Shown piece after piece: positions 53,043 to 62,106 of a DNA stretch of 64,000 nucleotides. Source of the stretch: Klebsiella pneumoniae (GTDB lineage Bacteria; Desulfobacterota; Binatia; UBA12015); assembly GCA_945872365.1 (NCBI GenBank), contig CAMBZJ010000002.1, forward strand, positions 1-64,000. Direction: 5' to 3'. The notes under the pieces are model-generated. The model had not been told where the DNA came from, ran no database searches, and worked only from the letters and a program-made list of their open reading frames with translations. Every line of letters begins with the position of its first letter. The first letter of the stretch is position 1. Made by a program: the position numbers and the translations under genes.

Positions 53043-54689
53043 TCACTCGCCGGACTGGGGTTTGAGCGCGAGGAAGACGGTGTTGTCGCCGCGACGCACC
53101 AGGAGGAGCACGCTCTTGCCCGCCCCCGCGTCCTTGAGCGCCTTCTTGTAGGCGTCGACGTCGGAGACCGGCTGCCGGTTCACCTCCGCGATCACGTCAC
53201 CGCGGCGCAGGCCCGCATCCTCCGCGATGCTGCCCTGCTCGACGTCGGCGACGAGCACGCCCTTGGTGTCGGCCGAGACGCCGAGATTGTTGGCGATCTC
53301 CGGTGTGAGCGGCTGGACGGTGAGCCCATAGGCCGAGGACTCCTTCTCCTTGGTCTCCGGCTGGGCTTCGTCGTCCTTCATCTCCGCGGTCTTCACGATA
53401 ACCGACTGCTCCTTGCCTTCGCGCAGGATCTTCACCTCGACGTCGCGGCCGATCGGCGTGCGCGCCACCATGAGCGGCAGCTCGGTCGACTCCTTCACCG
53501 GGTGGCCGTCGAAGGAGATGATCACGTCGCCTGTCTTGAGTCCGGCCGCAGCAGCGGGTCCGTCCTTGACGACGTCGGCGACCAGCGCGCCCTGCGAGGC
53601 CGTGAGTCCGAGCGACTCGGCGATATCCGGCGTGACCTTTTGGATCATGACGCCGAGCCAGCCGCGGGTGACGTGACCCTTGGCGCGCAGGTCGGGAATC
53701 AAGTCGTGGGCGAGATTGATCGGGATGGCGAAGCCGATGCCGATGTTTCCACCGCTGCGGCTGAAGATCGAGGTATTGATGCCGACGACCTTGCCGCGCA
53801 TGTCGATGAGCGGGCCGCCGGAGTTCCCCGGGTTGATCGGGGTGTCGGTCTGGATGAAGTCGTCGTAGTTGCCCTGGCCGATGAAGCGGCCCTTCGCGCT
53901 GATGATGCCGGCCGTGACCGACGAGTCGAGCCCGAAAGGATTGCCGATCGCCATCACCCACTCGCCGACCTTGAGCGAATCGGAATCGCCGAACGTGACG
54001 AAGGGAAGCATCTTGCCCTTCGTGTCGATCTTCAGCACCGCGACGTCGGTCTTCGGATCGCGACCGATGAGTTGCGCCTTCATCTCTTCGCCGGTGTGCA
54101 GCTTGACCTGGATCTCGTCGGCGCCGTCGACGACGTGGTTGTTCGTCAGGATGTAGCCCTCGGGGTCGAAGATGAAGCCGGAACCGAGGCTGCGCTGGGG
54201 CGTGCGACGGCGCGGCATGGGCCCAAAGAAGCGCTCGAACGGGTTCTGCTGAAAGTCGTGCGGATCCTCGCCCTCCTCGGGGCCGCCGCCGAAGCCGTGG
54301 GGCGCGCGCGGCTTGCGCTTGCCACCGCCGCCACCCTCGCCGTCCTCCTTCTCGGAACCGCCCTTGCTCGAACTCGAGACGTTGACGACGGTGTCCTGCA
54401 ACTTGGCGGCGAGCACCGTGAAGTCGGGCAGACAGGGCGCACCGGCCGGCACCGCCGCCGGATTCCCCCCGGCCGGCACCGCGGCGACCGCGTGAGCGCC
54501 AGGCGCGCCGGGCGCAGGCGCGGCCGGCAGCACAGGGGCCGGCTCGACGATCGCGGGCGGGCGCGTTTCGGCCGAACCGATCACGTCCCCGCCATCACGC
54601 CCGGGTGCGACAGAGCGCCCCTTGAGCGCCCACGACCCGAGGAAGAAGCCGAGAAGGAGAAGGACGATGACCTTGGTCAGGCTGCGCAT
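53043..54689 (-). CDS. Periplasmic serine protease/chaperone, HtrA (DegP/DegQ) family
   Basis: 548 residues from ATG 54689, with GAGGA nine bases upstream. A signal anchor (KVIVLLLLGFFLGSWAL) and about 85 Ala/Pro/Gly-rich residues precede the trypsin-like domain: His184 in LTNNHVVDGAD, Asp214 in KTDVAVLKID, Ser289 in NPGNSGGPLID. Two PDZ domains follow (GWLGVMIQKVTPDIAESLGL and VQPLTPEIANNLGVSADTKG). A Gly/Lys/Arg-rich insert sits at residues 108-130. It degrades or refolds envelope proteins and is a plausible client of the ECF sigma system. Confidence 0.94.
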   Translation of the reverse strand: MRSLTKVIVLLLLGFFLGSWALKGRSVAPGRDGGDVIGSAETRPPAIVEPAPVLPAAPAPGAPGAHAVAAVPAGGNPAAVPAGAPCLPDFTVLAAKLQDTVVNVSSSSKGGSEKEDGEGGGGGKRKPRAPHGFGGGPEEGEDPHDFQQNPFERFFGPMPRRRTPQRSLGSGFIFDPEGYILTNNHVVDGADEIQVKLHTGEEMKAQLIGRDPKTDVAVLKIDTKGKMLPFVTFGDSDSLKVGEWVMAIGNPFGLDSSVTAGIISAKGRFIGQGNYDDFIQTDTPINPGNSGGPLIDMRGKVVGINTSIFSRSGGNIGIGFAIPINLAHDLIPDLRAKGHVTRGWLGVMIQKVTPDIAESLGLTASQGALVADVVKDGPAAAAGLKTGDVIISFDGHPVKESTELPLMVARTPIGRDVEVKILREGKEQSVIVKTAEMKDDEAQPETKEKESSAYGLTVQPLTPEIANNLGVSADTKGVLVADVEQGSIAEDAGLRRGDVIAEVNRQPVSDVDAYKKALKDAGAGKSVLLLVRRGDNTVFLALKPQSGE

Positions 54690-54851
54690 GGAATCCAATC
54701 CTCGATTCGTTTCTTTTCCGATGTCGCCCGCCGCGACGCGAGAGGCCGAAGGCCGCCTGCGTCAGGAATCGGTGGGGTGCCGCGGGCTCGGCAGCCGCTC
54801 CGCCGGTCGGCGCGGGCCGTCCGGATCACTCGTTCATTCTCAGGGGAACAC

Positions 54852-55346
54852 TCAGGAGCGGGCGATCTCGACGAATCGCATCCGCAGGTCGTAGAGGATC
54901 CGGTCGAGGAGATGGGCTTCCTCGGCATCGAGATTGCCCCTGGTCTTGTCGCGCAGCACGGCGAGCAGATCGATCAGGCCGCGGGCCGCCGGCAGGTCCC
55001 GCTCGGGCTTGCCGCTCTCATCGGGAATCTCGCCGAGGTGCAGGAGGGCCTGAGTGCTCAGGCCGAGGAACAAGGCGCTCATGTTGGCCTCGGGAACCGG
55101 CTCGTGGTCGCTGGATGCGGGCTGGTCGCGCAGGACGAACCCGGGATTTTCGGACATCGACTCCGCCTTGGGCGGGGGAGGCGGTGCAGAGAATCCCGCG
55201 GGCCCTGTACTCGTGGAGTCGGCGATGCGCTCCTCGCCATCGGCCGAGAAGCGCCGGCGGTCGATCACGCGGAACGCAGACTCCCGCCCCTCGCCCTCGG
55301 GGCGATCGGTGGATGAGTCATCTCGCTTGTCGTCGGAATCGATCAT
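54852..55346 (-). CDS. DUF1844 domain protein
   Basis: 164 residues from ATG 55346. Residues 1-85 are charged and disordered-looking. The C-terminal 80 residues (ANMSALFLGLSTQALLHLGEIP, AARGLIDLLAVLRDKTRGNLD, AEEAHLLDRILYDLRMRFVE) match the DUF1844 helical family of unknown function, which is common in delta-type genomes. It lies between htpX and the HtrA gene on the same strand; the 162 bases to HtrA contain no clear promoter. Function unknown. Confidence 0.8.
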   Translation of the reverse strand: MIDSDDKRDDSSTDRPEGEGRESAFRVIDRRRFSADGEERIADSTSTGPAGFSAPPPPPKAESMSENPGFVLRDQPASSDHEPVPEANMSALFLGLSTQALLHLGEIPDESGKPERDLPAARGLIDLLAVLRDKTRGNLDAEEAHLLDRILYDLRMRFVEIARS

Positions 55347-55380
55347 GTCGGCAGGGCCGGGCTCTTCAGGCAGGCACCGG

Positions 55381-56250
55381 TCAGGCGGTGGCGCCGGCCA
55401 TTTCGCGCAGCCTTCGGATGCGCTCCTCGGTCGGCGGATGGGTGCTGAAGAGACGGGAAAAGGAGGCGCCGCGCAGGGGGTTGACGATGAACAGGTGGGC
55501 CGAGGCCTGGCCGGCACCGACCGGAGCGCGCTGCTGCACCGATTCGAGGCGGCTCAGGGCGGATGCAAGGCCGAGCGGGTCGCCGGTCGTGCGGGCCCCG
55601 GTTGCGTCGGCCTCGTATTCGCGACCGCGCGAGATCGCAAGCTGGATGATCGACGCGGCGACTGGTGCGAGAAAGATGGTGACGATCAGCGCCAAGGGGC
55701 CCCCGCCCTCGTCGTCCCGGCCGTCCGCGCCGTGGAACATCGCGCCGAAGCGGGCCAGGTTGGCGAGCATCATGATCGCCCCGGCAAGCGTCGCCGCGAT
55801 CGTGCCGGTCAGGATGTCGCGATTGCGCACGTGGGCGAGTTCATGGGCGAGTACGCCCTCGATCTCGCGCCGGTCGAGACGCTGGAGGAGTCCCTCGGTG
55901 ACCGCCACCGCCGCGTGGCGCGGGCTTCGGCCCGTCGCGAAGGCGTTCATGCCGTCGCTCGGCAGGATGTAGAGAGCCGGAGTCACGGGAAGGCCCGCCT
56001 TCGTGGCGAGGCTCTCCACCAGCGCATGGAGTTCCGGCAGTTCGTCGGGCCCCACCGGGCGGGCGCGATAGGACTTGAGCACGACCTGATCGGAGAACCA
56101 GTAGCCGAAGAAATTGGTCGCGGCCGCGAAGGCAAGAGCCATCGCCATGCCCTGCTGGCCACCGAGGGCACCCCCGATCGCCAGGATCAGGCCGGTGAGC
56201 GCCGCCAGCAGGATCGTGGTCCGCAAGGTGCTTTCCATGGCTTCTTCCAT
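55381..56250 (-). CDS. htpX: Membrane zinc metalloprotease HtpX
   Basis: 289 residues. Two N-terminal spans (TTILLAALTGLILAIGGAL and AMALAFAAATNFFGYWF). The zinc site is GVLAHELAHVRNRD with the third ligand in SRGREYEADATGA; two further spans flank it. It removes misfolded membrane proteins together with FtsH. ATG 56250 is used; an in-frame ATG at 56238 with GAAGAAG upstream is equally credible. Confidence 0.94.
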   Translation of the reverse strand: MEEAMESTLRTTILLAALTGLILAIGGALGGQQGMAMALAFAAATNFFGYWFSDQVVLKSYRARPVGPDELPELHALVESLATKAGLPVTPALYILPSDGMNAFATGRSPRHAAVAVTEGLLQRLDRREIEGVLAHELAHVRNRDILTGTIAATLAGAIMMLANLARFGAMFHGADGRDDEGGGPLALIVTIFLAPVAASIIQLAISRGREYEADATGARTTGDPLGLASALSRLESVQQRAPVGAGQASAHLFIVNPLRGASFSRLFSTHPPTEERIRRLREMAGATA

Positions 56251-56252
56251 GC

Positions 56253-57191
56253 CTAGTGACGCCCCCCGGGACTGTCAAGCACGGTCCTGTTCAACGCGCC
56301 CCAGACACGCTCGGCCACCGATGCTCCGGCGTCGAGTCGCACCCAACCGAAGTGGTCGGCACGCGGCGCGAAGAGTGCCGGGTCGCTCGCTCGAAAGAGT
56401 GCAACGCCGGGGATGCCGAGCGCCGCCGCCAGATGACTCGGTCCCGAGTCGTTGCCGAGGAAGGCCGTCGCGCCGGCCAGAGTCCCGGCCAGGGAAACCG
56501 CGTCGCTCGGCTCGACTACGCGGATCCCGCGCTCGACCCAAGCGCCGGCAAGCCCGCCATCGGCCGGACCGATCGCGACCCCGACGTCCCCGCCGCAACG
56601 GCGCCAGCGCGCGGCGATCCCGGCGAGGAGTTCGAAGGGGGCCCGTCGGGCCGCGGCGCCTGCACCGGGGTGGATCAGGAGGAGCGGCAAAGCGCCGGGG
56701 CTGCGGGTGCGATCATCGCCGACAGCGCCGGGGCAATCGACCCGGGGCGCCCGGGCGGTTGCCCTTGCTTCCCCCGTCGCCGCGCGAAGGAATGCGTCGC
56801 ACAGGTGCACCCCCTCAGGCCGTCGCGGGAAGGCTGCGACCCGTGCCCCGCAGGCTTCGAGGCGGCCACGAGCGCCAGGCTCGCCAGAGCCGGTGAAGCT
56901 CGCGATGCGCCCGAAGCCGGTCAGCCAGTCGACCGCGGGGTCCGGCTTGGCGCCGGCGACGTCGCCGCTGGGCGAAAACAGAGCCGCGACCTCCGGCGCG
57001 TCGAGCGAACGCACGACCGGACGGGCCGGGAACAGCCGGGCGATGCTCGCCGCTGCGCCCCGGGCGTAGAGCACCACCGGCCCGCCGGCCGCGAGGGCAT
57101 CGAGCGTCGGCTCGAAGCAGACCGCGTCGCCGAGCGCACCAGGGAATAAGACGAGCGTCGGCTTCAAACCCGGATTCCCGTCCGCTAGCAT
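56253..57191 (-). CDS. Glycosyltransferase family 9 (heptosyltransferase-like)
   Basis: 312 residues. LVLFPGALGDAVCFEPTLDAL begins the GT9 fold; LLLIHPGAGAAARRAPFELL and the nucleotide-sugar loop FLGNDSGPSHLAAALGIPGVALF are typical of enzymes that transfer heptose from ADP-heptose to lipopolysaccharide cores. It is short for the family, with Ala/Arg-rich variable parts, so exact substrate is uncertain. Starts eight bases from the divergent cysK start; stop is three bases from the htpX start. Confidence 0.86.
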   Translation of the reverse strand: MLADGNPGLKPTLVLFPGALGDAVCFEPTLDALAAGGPVVLYARGAAASIARLFPARPVVRSLDAPEVAALFSPSGDVAGAKPDPAVDWLTGFGRIASFTGSGEPGARGRLEACGARVAAFPRRPEGVHLCDAFLRAATGEARATARAPRVDCPGAVGDDRTRSPGALPLLLIHPGAGAAARRAPFELLAGIAARWRRCGGDVGVAIGPADGGLAGAWVERGIRVVEPSDAVSLAGTLAGATAFLGNDSGPSHLAAALGIPGVALFRASDPALFAPRADHFGWVRLDAGASVAERVWGALNRTVLDSPGGRH

Positions 57192-57199
57192 GGCTTTCG

Positions 57200-58138
<939 letters not shown>

Positions 58139-58141
58139 GCG

Positions 58142-59008
58142 ATGGTCCCCGCGCGCGACCGAACCTCGCCGGCGGGCGCCGGGGCTCGCGACCGGCTCGG
58201 CGACCTGCGCCGCATCCTGCGCGGCCTCGGCCGGACGATCGTCGCCTTCTCCGGGGGAGTCGACTCGACGTTCGTGCTGCGGGTGGCGTTCGAGGAACTC
58301 GGCGACGGCGTACTTGCACTCACCACCACCTCGGCGTCCATGCCCGCACACGAACTCGAGGAGGCGCGCGAGCTCGCCGCGGAGATCGGCGCCCGCCATC
58401 GCGTCATCGCGACCGACGAGGTCGCGATCGCCGACTACGCGAAGAACCCGATCAACCGCTGCTACTTCTGCAAGGACAACCTCTACCGCCTGTGCGCTGA
58501 GCATGCAGCGCGCGAAGGCTTCACCTCGATCGTCGACGGCGTGAATCTCGACGACCTCGGCGACCATCGCCCCGGTCTCGACGCCGCCGCCGAGCAGTCG
58601 GTGCGCCATCCGCTCGTCGAAGCGGGCCTCGGCAAGGAGGAGATCCGGCGTTGGAGCCGTGCGCTGGGACTGCGCACCCACGACAAGCCGGCGGCCCCCT
58701 GCCTCGCCTCCCGCTTTCCCTACGGCACGGCGATTACGCACGACCGCCTGCGGCAGGTGGAACGGGCTGAGGAGACTCTGCGCCGCCTCGGCTTCCGGGA
58801 GTTCCGGGTACGCTTCGAGGGAGATGCAGCCCGGCTCGAAATCGCGGCCGAGGAGATCGTTCGCGCGATCGAGCCGGCCAACCGGGCCGCGATCGCCGAG
58901 GGCGTTCGTGCAGCGGGCTTCCGCCGCGTTGTGCTCGACCTCGACGGCTTCCGCAGCGGGAGCCTGAACCCGCAATCCCGGCAGGACGGCGGCGGACGCC
59001 GCGCCTAG
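58142..59008 (+). CDS. larE: ATP-dependent sacrificial sulfur transferase LarE
   Basis: 288 residues. PP-loop SGGVDSTFVL near residue 40 adenylates substrate; NRCYFCKDNLY and KPAAPCLASRFPYG carry conserved cysteines, the latter being the sacrificial Cys that becomes dehydroalanine in Lactobacillus LarE. LarE supplies sulfur to the nickel-pincer nucleotide of lactate racemase and related enzymes. No larB, larC or larA is in the window. It follows cysK directly, so cysteine supply may be the link. Stop overlaps the convergent carD stop in a CTAG. Confidence 0.93.
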   Translation: MVPARDRTSPAGAGARDRLGDLRRILRGLGRTIVAFSGGVDSTFVLRVAFEELGDGVLALTTTSASMPAHELEEARELAAEIGARHRVIATDEVAIADYAKNPINRCYFCKDNLYRLCAEHAAREGFTSIVDGVNLDDLGDHRPGLDAAAEQSVRHPLVEAGLGKEEIRRWSRALGLRTHDKPAAPCLASRFPYGTAITHDRLRQVERAEETLRRLGFREFRVRFEGDAARLEIAAEEIVRAIEPANRAAIAEGVRAAGFRRVVLDLDGFRSGSLNPQSRQDGGGRRA

Positions 59009-59490
59009 GGCGCGAAGATCGTCCGCAGCTCCTCCATGATCTTTTCTTCCGGGTGCTCGCGGGCGATCGCCAACTCCTTCACCAGGAGATTGCGCGCGGT
59101 GTCGAGCATCTTGCGCTCGCCGAAGGAGAGTTCCTTGTCGCCCTTCAGCACGAAGAGGTCGCGCAGCACCTTTGCGATCTCGAGCACCGAGCCGGTCTTG
59201 ATCTTCTCGGTGTACTCGCGATAGCGCCGGTTCCAGGTCTGCTGGTCGATCTCCACCTTCTTGTCGCGGAGGATCTTGTAGACCTTGGTGACCATGTCCT
59301 TGCCGATGATGCGGCGCAGTCCCACGGTGTCGACGTTCTCGGTCGGAACCATGATCGTCATGTCGCTCTCAAGGAAGCGCAACATGTAGAACTTCCGTTC
59401 CGTACCCCCGATGCTCTTGCTCTGGATGCTCTCGATGACCCCCACACCATGTGCGGGATAGACGACTTTTTCCCCGACCTTAAACGACAT
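59005..59490 (-). CDS. carD: CarD-family RNA polymerase-binding transcription regulator
   Basis: 161 residues. The RNA polymerase-interacting Tudor-like domain (FKVGEKVVYPAHGVGVIESI, YMLRFLESDMTIMVP) is followed by a helical DNA-binding domain (WNRRYREYTEKIKTG, LVLKGDKELSFGERKMLD). CarD stabilises open promoter complexes; it is found in Myxococcus, mycobacteria and relatives. ATG 59490 has GGAGGA upstream; the AT-rich leader suggests its own promoter. Confidence 0.94.
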   Translation of the reverse strand: MSFKVGEKVVYPAHGVGVIESIQSKSIGGTERKFYMLRFLESDMTIMVPTENVDTVGLRRIIGKDMVTKVYKILRDKKVEIDQQTWNRRYREYTEKIKTGSVLEIAKVLRDLFVLKGDKELSFGERKMLDTARNLLVKELAIAREHPEEKIMEELRTIFAP

Positions 59491-59518
59491 GATGTTGGGA
59501 TCCTCCGAAACCACTTGG

Positions 59519-59547
59519 AATCTAACGGAAAATTTCCCTTTTAGCAA
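59519..59547 (-). promoter_or_regulatory. Promoter for carD
   Basis: TTGCTA (59547-59542) and TAGATT (59524-59519) on the minus strand, spacer 17, in an unusually A+T-rich stretch. The predicted start leaves about 20 bases before the ribosome site and ATG 59490. Confidence 0.5.
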
Positions 59548-59598
59548 ATCAGCCCACCGAGGCCACATCTCGGCATAACGTCGCGGCGGCGCGCCGCG

Positions 59599-60075
59599 TC
59601 AGGGCGGGAGCCACTCGGCGACGAGGGCGTGCTCGCGGGGCCCGTAGTAGTCGCGCCGCTTGCGGACGACGGTAAATCCGACCGACTCGTAAAGCTTGCG
59701 CGCCGCGAGATTCGCCTCTGCCACCTCCAGCAGCACCACGGCCACGCGACGGCGACGTGCCTCGGCGAGCAGCCAGCGCAGCAGTCGACGACCGAGGCCC
59801 CGCCCACGGACCGAAGGCGCCGTCGCGAGGTTCAGCAGGTGCATCTCGTCGGCGACGTGCCAGCGCACGGCATAGCCCGCCACCCGCTCGCGCGCGTCAC
59901 CCGGGCAGGCGACCACCGAGCGGGAGATCGGGGTCGCGAGTTCGTGTTCGAACGAACTCCGCGGCCAAGGATGATCGAAGGACGAGCGCTCGATACGCAT
60001 CACCTGCACGAGGTCCTCGGGCTGCATCGGCCGCAGCACGAAGCTCGCGACCGCGGAGATGCGGCGGCGCGTCAC
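59599..60075 (-). CDS. rimI: Ribosomal-protein-alanine N-acetyltransferase (RimI-like)
   Basis: 158 residues. GNAT fold with the acetyl-CoA loop APSVRGRGLGRRLLRWLL and motif LEVAEANLAARKLYESVGF followed by YYGPREHALV, as in RimI, which acetylates the N-terminus of S18. Other N-acetyltransferases cannot be excluded. Starts inside the fabH stop (ATGA), so it is the next translated product of the fabH run. Confidence 0.9.
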   Translation of the reverse strand: MTRRRISAVASFVLRPMQPEDLVQVMRIERSSFDHPWPRSSFEHELATPISRSVVACPGDARERVAGYAVRWHVADEMHLLNLATAPSVRGRGLGRRLLRWLLAEARRRRVAVVLLEVAEANLAARKLYESVGFTVVRKRRDYYGPREHALVAEWLPP

Positions 60076-61088
60076 CAGCGCATCAGTGCGGCGGCCCAGG
60101 TGAATCCGGCACCGAAGGCCGCGAGGCAGACGAGTTTGCCCTCGCCCACCCTCCCGTCGGCGATGGCCTCGTGCAGGGCGATCGGAATCGATGCGGCGGT
60201 CGTGTTGCCGAAGCGGTCGATGTTGTTGACGACCTTCGACTCGTCGATCCCCATGCTCGCCGCGACCATCTGATTGATGCGCAGGTTGGCCTGGTGCGGG
60301 ATCAGTACGTCGAGGTCCGCGAGACCGAGGCCGTTGTGCTCGAGCGCCTCGCCGATCACTTCGGGAAAGCGTGTGACCGCGTGCCGGAAGACGAACTTGC
60401 CCTGCATCTGCGGAAAGGCCGCCGGGGCGTCGCCGTGCAGGTCCTCGGGCCGGAGCCGCGGACGCCTGCGGCTCGTCGCCGCCTCGAGCCAGAGCTTCTC
60501 GGCGAAACGCCCCTCGGCATGGAGGTGCGTCGAGAGGATGCCGCGACGGGGATCGTCCGCCGGCCCGATCACGACCGCGCCGGCGCCGTCACCGAAGATG
60601 ACGCCGACGTCGCGGCCTCGCGTGGTAAGGTCGAGCCCGGTGGAGTGGATCTCGCCGCCGACCACCAGCACGTGACGCGCCCGACCGCTGCGGATCGCCG
60701 CGTCGGCACAGGCGAGGGAATAGAGGAAGCCCGAGCACTGGTTCTTCACGTCGAAGGCGGGAACGCGGCGTGCGCCGAGCTTCGCGGCGAGAAGCGCCGC
60801 GGAGGCCGGCCAGTCGATATCGGGCGAGAGCGTCGCGAAGACGACCATGTCGATCGCGCCGATGTCGAGACCCGCGCCGCGCAGCGCCTCCTCGGCCGCC
60901 ACCCGCCCGAGGTCGGTCGCGCCGCAGTCCGAGCCGATGTGGCGGCGTTGGCGGATGCCGGTGCGCTGCTCGATCCAATCGTCGGAGGTGTCCATGATGC
61001 GACTGAGATCTTCGTTGGTGACCACGCGATCGGGCACGGCGCGGCCCACGGCGAGGATCCTCGATCGGGTCGGAGTCGTGTCGCCCAC
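60072..61088 (-). CDS. fabH: Beta-ketoacyl-ACP synthase III-type enzyme with complete triad
   Basis: 338 residues from GTG 61088. Thiolase fold: catalytic Cys118 in DVKNQCSGFLYSLA, His265 in IPHQANLRINQ, Asn295 in GNTTAASIP. It should prime fatty acid or related synthesis from acetyl-CoA or another acyl-CoA. The start is two bases from the stop of the FabH-like gene upstream, so the two are co-translated. It could be a specialised acyltransferase rather than housekeeping FabH. Confidence 0.9.
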   Translation of the reverse strand: MGDTTPTRSRILAVGRAVPDRVVTNEDLSRIMDTSDDWIEQRTGIRQRRHIGSDCGATDLGRVAAEEALRGAGLDIGAIDMVVFATLSPDIDWPASAALLAAKLGARRVPAFDVKNQCSGFLYSLACADAAIRSGRARHVLVVGGEIHSTGLDLTTRGRDVGVIFGDGAGAVVIGPADDPRRGILSTHLHAEGRFAEKLWLEAATSRRRPRLRPEDLHGDAPAAFPQMQGKFVFRHAVTRFPEVIGEALEHNGLGLADLDVLIPHQANLRINQMVAASMGIDESKVVNNIDRFGNTTAASIPIALHEAIADGRVGEGKLVCLAAFGAGFTWAAALMRW

Positions 61089-61089
61089 G

Positions 61090-62106
61090 TCAGACCTCCA
61101 GGGTCGCCGCGCCATAGGTAAAGCCCGGGCCGGCCGCGGCGAGCAGCACGCGCGCCCCGGGCACGAGACTTGGCAGGATCCGCGCGAGTTCGATCGGAAG
61201 ACCGGCGGCGAGGACGTGGCCGAACGCCGCGGTCGGAATGCGCATGCGATCGGGCGCGATGCCGAGGGCTTTCCCGGCCTGCGCTGCGACACCGGGCTCG
61301 ACGTAGTCGACGATCAGGAGGTCGAGGTCGGAGGCCCGCCACCCGCGGAGATCGAGGACCTCGCGGGCGACCGCGGCGATCCGGTCGATCGCGATCGGTG
61401 CGAGCGATGCGAGGTCGGCGCGTGGGTAATGCCTGCCCGCCGCGAAGTCCGCCTCCGCGATGCGCAGCGGGTAGCGCCAACTCGCCGGGAACTCGCACCA
61501 GAAGCGATCGGCGAGTTCGCCCTCCGTGTACCAGCGAACGGGCCCGATTCGCGGCCCCGAGTCCCCGCGTCCGACGATCGCGACAGCGGCTCCATCGCCG
61601 AAGCGCGGCGTCATGTCGGCGCCGCGCGGCGCGTATTCGAGGCCGCTGGTGAGCACCTCGCCGGCCGCGACGAGCACCCGGTTGTAGCGCGGATCGAGGC
61701 CGCCGTGCGGCGCCTCGATCGCGCCGAATTGCCCGGCGAGATCGAGTCCGCAGACGAATCCCGCGGATTGCGCTCGCACGTCGAGCGCGCCCACGGTCGG
61801 AGCGCCGAGCGCTCGCTGCAGGTAGCAGGCTGCACCCGGGAAGGTGACGTCCGGAGTCGCCGTCGCGAAGACGATCAGCCCGACATCCGCGACCGACATG
61901 CCGGCGGCGGCCAGTGCAGCGTCGGCGGCACGTCTCGCCAGTTCCGAGGGGCCGTCGCCGTCCGCCGCGCGGTGGCGGATCGCGATCCCGCACCGCGCCG
62001 AGATGTCGCCCGGGTCGAGTCCGAGGACTTCCGAAAGGGCCTCGTTGGCGACCTGCTCCTCGGGCAGGCAGAAGCCCAGCCCGAGGATCCGGGCTTCAGG
62101 CGGCAT
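61090..62106 (-). CDS. FabH-like protein without catalytic residues
   Basis: 338 residues, the same length as its neighbour. The N-terminal half aligns with FabH (ARILGLGFCLPEEQVANEAL, IVFATATPDVTFPGAACYLQ). The Cys is Ser114 in DVRAQSAGFVCGLDLAG; the HQAN His loop is replaced by VDYVEPGVAAQ; the Asn loop reads AAFGHVLAAGLP. It therefore lacks all three triad residues. Such partners exist in PqsB of Pseudomonas PqsBC (established), so it may be the non-catalytic half of a heterodimer with the next gene (inference). Overlaps the ferredoxin gene stop by 11 bases. Confidence 0.85.
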   Translation of the reverse strand: MPPEARILGLGFCLPEEQVANEALSEVLGLDPGDISARCGIAIRHRAADGDGPSELARRAADAALAAAGMSVADVGLIVFATATPDVTFPGAACYLQRALGAPTVGALDVRAQSAGFVCGLDLAGQFGAIEAPHGGLDPRYNRVLVAAGEVLTSGLEYAPRGADMTPRFGDGAAVAIVGRGDSGPRIGPVRWYTEGELADRFWCEFPASWRYPLRIAEADFAAGRHYPRADLASLAPIAIDRIAAVAREVLDLRGWRASDLDLLIVDYVEPGVAAQAGKALGIAPDRMRIPTAAFGHVLAAGLPIELARILPSLVPGARVLLAAAGPGFTYGAATLEV

